A stretch of DNA of 64,000 bases from Glossina fuscipes (lineage: Eukaryota; Arthropoda; Insecta; Diptera; Glossinidae): contig NW_023998414.1 in assembly GCF_014805625.2 (NCBI RefSeq), positions 33,790,274-33,854,273 on the forward strand, written 5' to 3'. The notes beneath the pieces are model-generated. The model was not told the DNA's origin. It made no database searches and worked only from the letters and a program-made list of their open reading frames with translations. Below are positions 13,316 to 26,300 of this stretch, piece by piece. The stretch's first letter is position 1, and each line of letters opens with the position of its first letter. The position numbers and the translations under genes are program-made.

Positions 13316-13968
13316 AAACACAAAATTAAAATACATACAACAATCAACGCTCAATACTTATTTACATACAATATCGAAAATACGTAGCTATCGTTGCAAC
13401 TTGTTTTAACGATTTCATATATCGAAGCATAAGAATAATTTTAATGAACTTTTTTTTTAATTGATTTATATATTGGTTTCAGAGAAGAATACCCTCAAAG
13501 AGTTTATTTTAATAAAAGACTTACGGGATATTAAACGAGGGGAGATGATGCATCCCTCAAAAATGACCAAAATAATATTCATGGAATGATTCGATAGAAA
13601 AGACATAAAAATTACAAAACTGTTACTATAACTTACTTAAGTTACTCATAGCATTGACAAACTTTTTTTGCTCCGCTAACAGGCAGATCGCTTAAGTATG
13701 ACATTTGCGGTCTTCTTCCTTAGCGGCTAAGCCACGTCAGGTGTAACCGCAAACTTTCGATATGCTAAGTAATCTCTAAGTGTACAAGGAGTTCTCCATT
13801 ACTACTACCACTACTACTGCTAGTCCGCTAAAACAGACAACTTATGTTTCAGATAGCATTTCCACGGTCATCGGCTATGTTCTTCCTTGACGGCTAAGCA
13901 ACGTCAGGCATAAGCACAATCTTTAGATATGTTAGGGATAATTTCTAAATGTATGAAAAGGTGTCCAT

Positions 13969-14007
<39 letters not shown>

Positions 14008-16245
14008 CACTACTACTATTACTATTGCTAGTGCGCTAAAATACGCAAATAACTTTTCTACGCTAAACGTCTACGAACTAGAGAACCTTCTACTTGCGTC
14101 TTTTATTGCAAATACGAGAAATAAATAATAAACTCATCCGAATGTTATCTGTACACGCCTTGGAGGCAATATTGCAACGTCCTCGCACCTGAAAATATTA
14201 GTTAAAAGTGGGAAAATTTCCGTCGTCTTCGATTCTTCGATACTTATTGCCGATTATTCGACAGATGGAATTACAAATCTTTGTCTTTCGTCCTTTTGAA
14301 TCTATTCACAAACATAATCACTAGAAGCTCTTTTCCACTGGATTGAGATGGAGAAAAATTACTTAAATATTTACATAGAAACAGTATTGGACGGACTGAG
14401 TTATTTTGAGTTGCTTCCAAAGGACAAGGTCAAATGCTTACTATCAATTAATCGAGGAACGACATAGTGGAACAGTTACGCATAGTAAATGATTATTTTC
14501 GAACCTAGCAGTGCAAGAACTTAAAATATTGTGACAGCTTTTTAGAGCTTAAAGATTGGCTTGAGATATGATGCCGTGACGCTAACTGATTGTCATTTCC
14601 TTCGAAACGTTTAAATTATTTAAATATTGTATTAAATATTGTAAATATTGTACGCCTAGTACGGACGGTAGTGGTCGTACCTCGTATAGCGCATTTTCGA
14701 TTTAACAAATCTTCGTAACAGCAAGACAATCATTCTTGACTAGCGAAGAAAAATTGAATTTTGATCTTCTGCCCAACGTATCCGTCCATCCGTCTATCCA
14801 CTCTGAACTTGTTCTCAGAATTTACTTGTCCTTTTTTTTCTTGTGTGGAAAAAAAGAAATAAGTAAATGTATGCGAAATTCGAAATGAAGTCAATCGGAG
14901 GAAATATATCACGCGCCACAAGTATCCCAATTACTAAAATGCAACTAATGCCTACCTAGACAAGAATATACCGTAATAATGCTGTCAAATCGTAATGAAA
15001 TCGTATTTTCAATTATTTACGATATACGATACATTATAAATGAGAGGACGATACGATTACAATATCAGGCGAACGGGTCTTACTGCTGTTGTTCTAATAT
15101 ACGAAACAACTACGCCGTACTTGCTTAAAAATGAATCGAGTATTTTGACCTACTGAGAATATTCGATTTTGGTTCGATTATTCAACTCAGGTCGCACTGC
15201 GACTAAAAATATTCAAAATCTACGGAAGAAATTCGAAGCTTATGTTATTTGCAAAAAAAAAAAAATGTAATTTCAGTTCGCTTGATTTCTATAGGGTTTA
15301 CTTCAGTGTGTCCGGCTGATCCGGTCATTTTCTTGAATTTATTTCCGAGTAACTGATTACTAAGCAACTATTCAAGTTATTTAGAAAAGCTATTCAACGG
15401 TCCACAAAAAAGAAAAAGAAGAGAGAAAATGTCCAAAATTTGGTTGAAATACTTCTCAGCGCTAATCTAAACGATCAATACCGAAATGTTACCATTGATA
15501 ACAGTTTCATATATTTGATATATATCTCTATCTCTCTATCTCTCTTTCTTTCTATCTCTCTCACTCTATATGTATGCCTGTATGTCTGTCTATGCGTTAA
15601 TTGTCAAATATATCGGGAAAGTGCGTCACATAAATTACGTCTCTTCTCTAGTTTCATGCTACGATATAATGATGTCCGTCCATTAAATTAATTTTGCCGA
15701 TTTCTAATATTAATATTTGCGTTCGATTTTACCTTACAAAAAAAAAAATCGAGGCGTTTTTGTTGTTTGTATTTCGTTAAGTCGCTCTCGCTACGAGTAC
15801 AGAAAGCAGCCAGAATGTCAAAGATATCGAATAAAATGAAGAGTGAAGATGTTAATCGCGATTATTTAAACGAGATCGTATTCCGATCATATTTCAAATT
15901 TCAAATGATTGAGAAAAGAAGAAAATGCGTTTTTTTCTTTTTTTTTTTTTGGAAAAATCTTTTAATTTCTTTTAATTTTTTTTTTTCATATTATTTTGGT
16001 CATTTCGGTTAATTTCAAAATTTAAAATAATTGCTTTATGGCAGTTAATAATTGGCATTTATTTATTTATTCATTGTAATAAATAAAATTGTTAGTGGAA
16101 AAAATGAAGCGATAGTAAAATAAGAAAATCGATCTCTGAATTAATCAATTAATTAATCACATTTAAGCAAGACACACACAAGTATTGAGAATTTACGACT
16201 TTTTTTGTAATTGTTTAGAAGAAAAAAAATTGTTTTTGTTTTTCG

Positions 16246-16284
<39 letters not shown>

Positions 16285-17344
16285 CAAAATAATGTATATA
16301 TATTTAATTGTATACGTGTGATCAATCCAATCTCCGTGCACATTAAACAATTAGTCAATCAATCAATCAATCAATCAATCAATTAATTAAGTAATGAATC
16401 AATCACAAATAAAGAGATTTACCATGCTTCGCCTTGTGTTGGTTGTTAATTTGCAAATGGTTTTCGGCCAACTTTTCTATTCTAACACAATTCCATCAAT
16501 CAATCAATTAATCTTGTTTTCGATGTAAAATTTCAAATCATTATCGTGATCATTATCGTTAACGTAAACGTATTAGCTTTGTATTTTTCTTTTCTTTCTA
16601 TGCTTTTAACTGACTTTCTTCTGAATATTGATTTCGTTCGGATAAAGATGAATAAAAAAAGATATTCTTTCTTGCCATAGAATTCAAGCATTCTTTTTAA
16701 ATTATTTTTGTTTCTTTTTTTTTAAATATTTATTCCCCTTTTTTTCTTTTTTTTTTTTTTTTGTTTAAGAACATTTGTTGTATTTTTGATGACTTGTTTT
16801 TTGTTTTTTTTTTTTTTTTTTTTTGTTTCTTTTCATTGAGGGAATTTTAATCCTTAAAACATCCTTATTAAAATTTTATATCTACCGCATACGCGTCATA
16901 CGCATTATTTACGGAATTGAATCATTTTTATAATGCTCTATATAACTAGGGAGTAGAAATTCCTGTCGCCGTATTGTCAGAAATTATGCTATAAACGAAA
17001 TAAATATGAAAATAAACACTTTTACGTTATAAATAATTTCACAAAATAAATATAATAACATTTCTTCGACAGAGGTGTACGAGGACCGAAACGCTGCTTA
17101 TATAAGAGAAATGAGTAAAATTTTAATATCCTTAGGCAACAACAATGGCTAACGTCAGACATACAAAGAGTACGCGTTTAAAATCCTAAGATACGACAAT
17201 CAATCATTTCATTCAATAATCGTTTCGATGGTAAACATGGTATGCAATATACACTACACGAGTGCCATGACGAACGAATGCAAACATATTGGGAATAAAT
17301 CGTTTGATTAAAAAACAAAATGCATTTAAGTATAATCTCTCTCT

Positions 17345-17386
<42 letters not shown>

Positions 17387-19048
17387 TTCTCACTCTCTAC
17401 TATTAAGACATATTTCTACTGGAACCTAATGACAAACACCACACAAACAATTATAAAAGAACCATTCGCGGCTCATGTGCTGCATATATTTCAAAATATT
17501 TAAGCAGTGATAACGGTTCTACAATCGTTTTTGCATTTTAGATATTACTATAACCGATAATTGAAACTTTAGCAATGCTATACAGACACATATCAGGTGC
17601 GTGCGTTAATTTTAGTCAGCGTTATTCTATAGGCAAAAATGTAATGGAAAATACCAACGTATATAACGGTTAAATTCGATGACTTTTTTACCTTCCTCTA
17701 CATAAAACAACAGTTTTCCATTCAATATTATTGAGTTAATCGGTGTATGTCGACGCTAATCGCATCGGGCGCTCAATATTTCATTTTCGATCTTCAATTT
17801 CTTTTGTCATTTATTTGAAGAAATCTACTCTGCCGAAGTCCGAACAAATATGTTCGCAAACTAATGGTGATGCTGCTCCATCGTATCCCAATTCCCACTT
17901 TTTGATTTCAACAATTTAAAAGTTTCAACTCAAATTGACTGAAATGGCCATTTTTTGGCTACTGGTGTGGTAAGAGTTGTTAGGGATACGCTGTTGCAGT
18001 TCGAATAGGAAATACCGTCACATTCAGCGCACTCGTCGCCTTATGATTACCACTTGTTCAGATCGATGTCGCACATCGCATGGCTAGCACGCATATCCGT
18101 TAAGTTGGGGAAGTGCGAAAATGGATCGATGATTGGATGGATCACTGCCTAGCCAATGCTAGAAGATTGTACAAAATGATCTAAACTATTTTGATTAACA
18201 TACCTATTTTAATAAGTTTTCTCAATAAATGCGTTTTTCAAGTAAAAAATATGATCAAAATTAACGCAAACACCTTTTCTATATATATATATATATATAT
18301 ATGTCAATGAAACTTGACTCGTGAAAAATACGATGTAACGCAATAAAGACTTTGTAGAATAAATATTTGTTTAATTAAATTTTAAATTAATTAGAAATTC
18401 ATTCATTCAGTCCAGAGTGTAAACATACAACTGAATTCGAACCGCATACTCCGCAGAGTGGTATATGTGAACGATGAACTTTGTTAGAAAAGAGTGCAGT
18501 ACTTCTTTATCAAACATATGCAAAGATGAGGATGTGTACTCAAATTATTAACCATTCTATACTTCCATAATGAAAATGGTCAAATTTTTTTCGGGGCACT
18601 AAAGAGTGTCAATGGATCGAAAGTAATGTCTTTCAAATGCCCAGCACCCAAGAATATGACGCTACACTAGTTTTACAAAATTTGCTTTGGCTCACTTATG
18701 CTCAAACTCCAGAAAAATAAACATATACATATATGCCAACCCTATCCTACTCCTTCCTAAAGTTGAAGAACTAAAACTTGGCTCATATATGTTTATCGAA
18801 TAGTCGTAAATCGTATTCAACAATATGCCTCTCTATCCATCCATATAAATCTATGCCTATAAATGGAGAGAGAAAAATAAAAATAAATAATTATAATTGG
18901 CAATTCATAGCAGATGGTTGTTTGAAATCAATCAATCAATCAATCAATCAATCGGTACAATTCCTTATAAAGAAAAAAAAAAAAAAAAAATGAGAAGAAA
19001 TTTATGCAAATTGATAGCATATGTTAATGACCAAATGAAATCTAGATA

Positions 19049-19084
<36 letters not shown>

Positions 19085-19610
19085 CATAGAGAATGGCAGC
19101 AGCCTCGGTGGGTGTTTACCAAGCAATCATTAATGATAGGTACGGCCCGAAGAATTGCATAAAACGGTTCGATGATTGGATCGCCGCCAAAGCAATATCG
19201 TTCTTTCGACACGACATCGCCATGTTGCAAATGATGCATTAATATTTTGATTTGCAAGGTAAAAATGATCACAATACATGCAAACACTTATTAGTATAGT
19301 TTGCAGCACTGCAGATTGAAAACCGGGCTCTGTCGCACTTCTTTCAATTACTATGCTACGAAGTGGCATATACGTGGATATTGATTGATATAACTCGATA
19401 TAAATACTTCTTAAAATGTATATTTAAAAAAAAATAATAATAAATAAATAAATGCATTGCAAATATCGCACCCATCGACCAACTCATACGATCAATGTGA
19501 ATAGGAATTTGAAGTGATGAGTATATTATGCAAGATTCTTCTAAGTATATTATGCGGCGAAGGTCATTTGCGTATTTAATTTTTTAGAGGCTAACTGATG
19601 ATGAGAGAGA

Positions 19611-19644
<34 letters not shown>

Positions 19645-21685
19645 TCATCAAAATGAAACACAAACGTACATAAAATATATGTAAATAATTTTATGTTTTT
19701 TGTCGCAATTAAAAATTCGATGAATTCTTTTGCAGCACTTGAGTGAAAAGGATATCGGATTTCTTTAATTCCTTGCAAACTATATATATATATATATATA
19801 TATATATGTAAGAATTCGATTTTCATTTGATAACGTAATTTCTGACAATACTAACCACTTGAGATTATTTTACTCCCACTCGCAATTAAATAAAAAAATG
19901 GAAAAAGGAAAATAATCAAAGGGCTCTACAGCTGTTACTACTTTAATTATTTTAAGCAAGTAGAGGGAACAAAGGATAGAAGGAAACAACAAAAAAAAAA
20001 AAAAAAAAAAAAAAAAATAAGAGTAAAATGGAAGACATTACATAAGAGCAAGTAACCTTTTGCAGTTGCTACTATTTTTGTTTTTGTTTTGGTTTTTTTT
20101 TATTTAAATTTATTTAATTTCTTTTTTTTTTTTGTTAGCTTACAGCCAAGCTTACAATTGAAGGCATGGTAGGTATGTATAGTCAATAGGCCAAAATTAG
20201 GATAAGTATCAATTGTTTGATTATTTATTTATCACAAAAGGCATATTATTTATTACTAATTGCTTAAGACGAAAAGAAAAATTCATGTTTAGTTAATTAC
20301 ACACACAACTCTTATTTGACATGCGATATCATAATAAGTACTCGTAAATATATATTTGTGGGCGTCTAACATATACTAAAAGATACACACACACGAAGGT
20401 AAGGTATACACAAGGGTTGTTTTTGCTAACACAACAACTACCCAGCAAAACTTTTTCAAATAGATGTACATGTAGATGTAGATGTGCTTGCAAATCAAAA
20501 AGAAATGAAAATGAAAACAATAATAATAATAATAATAATAATAAAAACAGAAAAATAAAAAGAAAAAAATACCATATGATAGCATTACAAACGGCCGCCA
20601 TTTATTCGAGGATTCATTAAATGGCAAACTTTGAAAACAACGCCACTTCGTTTAAAGTTAATTTGAAACCAGGAGACATGAGCTCTTAAGCTTCTTCTTG
20701 GCTCACGTTGCTAGCAATGAAATGCGAAATGTGTTCTTCTTTGCGGCTTTATTCACACTTGCGAATCTTTGGTCCGCATGCCACGTCGCCCATTAAATCC
20801 AGGCAAGGCTAATGGGCCAGAAATTCTTTTCTACGCTGACGACGCCAATAAACAAAGACTTGCATTTAGGTTTCTTCAATTGAAGAACTCAATCTTCATG
20901 CGAACGCACGCTTATTGCGTAAAAGGCACGACCGAAAGAAAGGACAAAAGGGGGGGGTTATACATGAACATGTGTCGGATGCATGCATGCAACGCTCGAA
21001 TTTTCTTTCTTTCTTTCTTCATATGTTTGCATCATCAAGACAGCTAGACAGACATACCTTTTATCGACTCCTCGATTCATATTTCTAATGGTTGTAACAA
21101 TATGAAAAAACATATCCTATGTATAGCTCCTCCGAAATATTTTCGATAATAAAAATTAAATTAAATTTTTTTTACTTTCTCCAGAAGCCTTAATAAAGAG
21201 ATTTTCGGATCGACGCAAGAAACGCAGATTTATAAATATCTCGGAAACTTTATCGACAATCAATTAGAGAATTTTGTCTTAATTTTGATAATTGACATAC
21301 ATATCGTTAATCAATACTATGAATTTTAACAAAAGGTTTGAAAGAATCCCTATAGGGGCTCAAGGAACGTACAAAAACTAGCATCCGCTCTGATGTTTAG
21401 TTTTCAAAAATACTTTTTTACTAACAATCAAACAACAACAAAAAGATAAATGATAGGTAGTAGAAATTGTTTGAAATAACTCTCAATGGTAATTGAAAAA
21501 AAAAAAAAAAAACTTAAGTTTTGCTGGGCAACTAAGTCTGAAGGTGGTTTTTGGGGGTTTAGCACACGGAGGTATAGGTAGACATTTATTTATATAAAAC
21601 ACAATTTTAAGCAATTTGCAAACTGATATCGGAAAAGGTACACATAACCAGAGGCAAATAGAGAGACAAAGAGACAGAGAGACAG

Positions 21686-21725
<40 letters not shown>

Positions 21726-23294
21726 TGAGGCAGAAAGAGTGAAAGGAGTAGGTGGGAGAAAGAAACAGAAACAGAAACAGAAACGGAGAATACTTTGGCT
21801 GTGGTTTAAACAAGTCACTAATCATAAAATAGTTTTAAAAAGAAAGTTTTAATAAATTATTCATTAAATTTTTTTTTTTGTTTTTTTTTTTTTTTAAAGT
21901 TATTGTTTAAGTATATTTAAAGTGTGATTATGTGTGTTTACTGTACTTTTACTTTACTTTCCTTTGCTTTTGTTTTTAATGGTAAAAAATGATTTCAAAT
22001 TATAATTATCTCATGCCAATTAAAAAAACAATTTAATTAAAGAGAAAATATTTCAACAAAATATTTAAAAAAAAAAAAAACAAAAATAAAACAAAAAAAA
22101 AAAAAAGAAAGAGTTGAAATAAAGACATGTAAGAAAGCTTTAATATATTCACCATGAAAGCGAATATTTGATATCCACCACCTATCGTTACCTATCTAAA
22201 ATTTAATCCACTCTTTCCTTTTCACAGACGACAGTTCAGGGTAACCGTGTAACTGTAAGTGTAAGAAAATTAAATAGTTTTTTTCAAATATGAAAATATG
22301 TACGGATAATGCCAGGCTCGATATTGTTTTCCAATTTGGGCAGGAAAGCCAGATGCGTAAGTCCATACCAAAAAAAAAAAAAAAAAAAACACTTTTCAAT
22401 AAAGGGAATTTTATGATTATAGACTGCCTGCCTCACCCAAAGCAAACGAAAAGAATGACATTAGGATTTATCAAGTCTTTCGGAAGCATTTAATCTTAAT
22501 CTACAGAATCAATTTCGCACTCGTTATACTCGTTAGCAGAAATTGTTGAACTAGCGAAGTAGCGAACTTCCTATAAATGGAAGCCTTACGCAATCTCACA
22601 TTGTTAAATATCTTTTCGATTATAAAACAAGGAGTTGCGAACTTTTAAACAAATCTAATAAAAGACTAAATAAACTCTCCTCACTCCACTACCACAATCT
22701 TCGCAACTAATATTTGCCCTACAGGGCTTGCTAAACTGTGTTTTCCTCGAACGGCGAGTAAAACGTCAGCATCAAACACTGCTGTAGTTGTATAGTCTCA
22801 ACATTTCACTTTGCTTAAACCAATTGTTAAGACTTCTTTTGTTGCAACTGATTCCATTGATTTCAGTGAATGAGTGAGTGAGTGAGTGAGTGAGAGAGAG
22901 TAAGAGAAAGAGAAAGAGAGAGAGAGAGAGAGTGAGAGTGAAAGAGAGAGAGAGAGAGAGAGAGGAAGGGAGAGAGCTTAATCGAATTATCTATTATGTA
23001 TGAATTTCTCAATCTTATTAACGGAAAGATTCAATTAAAATCTGATGGTGGATATGAGCAGTTTTAATATATATATATATATATATTTTTTTTTTTTTTA
23101 ATTTTTCATTATCATTATTAATTTTTATTTTTTCGAAATGTTATTAAAAAGCTTTAAATAAAATTAATTAAGTTAATATATATAGTGAAAAGTGAAAAAT
23201 AAAAAGGAAATAAATTACATAAAAATGCTTCCTTCAATAATAAATAAAAGTAGAACTAGAAAATGCATAATTTCGAATTTAGTTACAGAAAACA

Positions 23295-23352
<58 letters not shown>

Positions 23353-26300
23353 TATATATATAAATACTATAATAATTTAAATTTATTTATTTATTTTTAT
23401 TTTTTTTTTTTTGTCGAGAACAAGCAGCTACAAAATTAAAAAATGGCAATTTCCCAACTTACCTGATCAGAACTTGGTGAACGGCTCTGTTCATCTTTAC
23501 TTTCTAAGCGTTTAGGACTCTTTGGTGTCCTCGAATACGGATCTTGACCGCCATACAGATCCGGACAGGCAACACTTAATAAATAATTCTTTTGTATAAT
23601 ATCGATAACAACAAGACCATATTCGGTGCCATAAGCCATTCTGCAATTAATATAATAAAAAACATAATGCTTCTTAAAAGAATCGGGAAAATACGGGATA
23701 AAAAATTCTATTAAACGCATACAATTGAGTTCTTCTTATTCTTATCCTAACTATACCTATATATCCAAATTTAATAATAATAACAATAATTAAGTTTTAT
23801 CCGATATACTGCAGTATGTTGCAGTATCCAAAACATTTGTATTGAAAATCTTATACGAGCATATTTTTTTTACTGTATTGTTAAATGAAGATCAAAATCA
23901 GTGCAACACTCTTTCGCGGTGTTATGTATAAAAACTAATGTTTAACAGGTTTTATAAAAATAAAAAAATAAAAAAAAAATTTATTTTTCATAAATAAATT
24001 TTTATGCCTAAATAGGGGGAGGTAGATGGCATCCGCACTTTGTAACAAAGAGGAGAAAGCTTCGAAATGTATATGTATATGTATATATATATATTTCTTA
24101 CGGATTAGCATCATATTTTGAATTGATCTAGGCTTGCTTATCTAGTCAACGCAACGTCTGTCTTCCGGCTGCATCCGGTTTCCTGTTTACAAAAATTCAT
24201 ATATCATTCATTCATTGCCAGTTTTTTCACTTAAGTAAGCATTAAATAGGAACTAAATCAATCAAAGCATACGCCTAGGATATAACATAAACTGAGAATA
24301 ACTGATCATCTCTGCTTATTTCCAATCTAACTTAAGTTACACACATTTCTCGAACAATAACTTCAACTAAAACATTGGCAGAGTATTTTCATTAAATACA
24401 TCATCTGTCCATGAAACTTGCAAGAAAGTCATTGAAACCTGCAGATGAGTTTTTAGAATGGTTCCTGTAGAACTGCAAATAGTTGAATAAGTAAGCAACG
24501 GATAAACTACAAATATTTTTGAAAACTTAATTATCGTGAACTATCGCATGGATTGTTTAAGACGATGACGTTTATAAGAATTTCAAATATCACGTGTTTT
24601 TAAACATTTCATTAAAATATAATTATATATATGTATACATATATATATATATGTATATATTTATTTTTAAATTATACAATAATACTTACAGTCCGTAACT
24701 TGAATTAACGGCTAACGATGTTACTTGTACCAATTTTTTATTTGGACCAAATGTAAAGCAGAATAATTGCGGATGAAAACCAGGTGGTATTCGCAAAGGA
24801 CCCGATTTCACATTTATTGCTGCATCCGCCTATACATAGAGTTGATAAAAAGAGATCGACAATGATTACAAATTACTTTCATATTTCCAAAATATCATAT
24901 ATATATATATATAAATATATATATATATAAATTATGAGATCTGTACCTTATCCGAATCACTTGATTCGGATTTTTGAACTTGATGCGGTGTAAAATCAAA
25001 TTCAGGACTTGTGCCGTAAATATCATCAAAATAATCGGAAAATATGGGTATTTCCAAGACAAAAATACTTGAATGCGTTTCGACTTTACGAAATTTAAAT
25101 AACATTACTTGGCCCATCGAACCGGCCACGCATAGACGTCGTGATTCTGAGCAAAGGTATATTATTTGTATAGCAAACGGAAACTCAATATTATTATCCG
25201 AGGAATGGGTGATATTTTTGGGTTTCTCAAAAAATTTTGCTGTTTTAAATTTATATAAAACCTGAAATGATCGAACGAAAAGTAAAAAAAAAATGGAAGC
25301 TTAGCTAAGATGATTCATTTATTTAATAGCATTTTCTTATGAATTGCTTTTCATTACCTGCAATGAGCCGGCGCCAGAATCCCAGAACTTTAAACTACCA
25401 TCTTGATGACCAGTTATAACAATTTCTGAATAGCTACACGAGGCTGGCGACCATTCACCACCCGATATCGGCCATTCGCGTTCCGAGAAGGCGTTCTTCT
25501 TGCTTGTCGTAGTACGACCAATCTAAAAATTATTTATTTTACATTTAATTAAATAGATCTTGTTCGATTTATTGTCCGACTAAGAAAAAATATTGAAAGT
25601 AGCTTTATGAAACAAACATACTGAGTATAAAGCAGGAACCAAATCCGAGGGGCAATCAGTTAAATAAGTGCAACATGTAACAGGTGATTCGTGTAAGTCC
25701 ATAGGATAAGGCGATTCGAAACATGGAAAACCGGATGTAAGTAAGTCTATTAATACTAAATCATATTGTAGGAGTACCGCTATCGCATAGGGTTCCTGGG
25801 TTTCTATAAAGCATAACATTAAAGCATTTTAGGCATGTATGTGATATGATTTTTTTTTGCTATAATAACATTGATTATTTTGATGTGTGTGTGTGTGTGT
25901 GTGTTTGTGTTTGTGTGCATTTTATTATAACAAAACTTAACTTACCGCACGTCCAGGGCTTCTCACAAAGTATTATAAAATCAACAACTGCATGCTCCAT
26001 TTCTAAAACGGTTGTCGTTTTCCCCACCATAACTGTAATGCAATTCGATTTGGAACCCTTATCTGTGGGCATGCCTCCCGAAAAAATCGTGTAAGTTTCG
26101 CTAAATTTTGAGATAATTATTTACAATTAGAAATCTATATTGAAATCATTATATTACTTTTTAAGAAGATTTTAAGCGCACAGCCGCTCTCTATTAAAAA
26201 ACGACCCATCTCCGTTTCTAGTTTTCGTCTTTCTCTCTCTCTCTCTCTCAGTCTATATACCGAAATTTATCTAACTTTCGTTGCAATTTTTTTTTTTTTT

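Larger units (their letters stand above)
13216..23462 (-). other. Tomosyn intron 13 (about 10.2 kb)
   Basis: The intron lies between the exon 13 donor and the exon 14 acceptor. It is rich in low-complexity DNA: poly-T at 13286-13312, CTA repeat near 13970-14030, CT repeat near 17340-17386, GA repeats near 19053-19083, 21690-21723 and 22866-22965, and TA repeats near 23066-23086 and 23300-23346. One weak micro-exon candidate is listed separately. No nested gene was recognised on either strand. Confidence 0.75.

Noticed and set aside
19042..19369. Two overlapping minus-strand ORFs in intron 13 with fairly complex sequence
   Set aside because: They overlap in different frames, one runs into a GA repeat, and neither has a plausible acceptor and donor pair in phase with exons 13 and 14.
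20769..21047. Plus-strand 92-codon ORF containing LFYADDAN, recalling the reverse transcriptase YADD box
   Set aside because: No other reverse transcriptase motif surrounds it on either side and the frame closes soon after; judged a coincidence.
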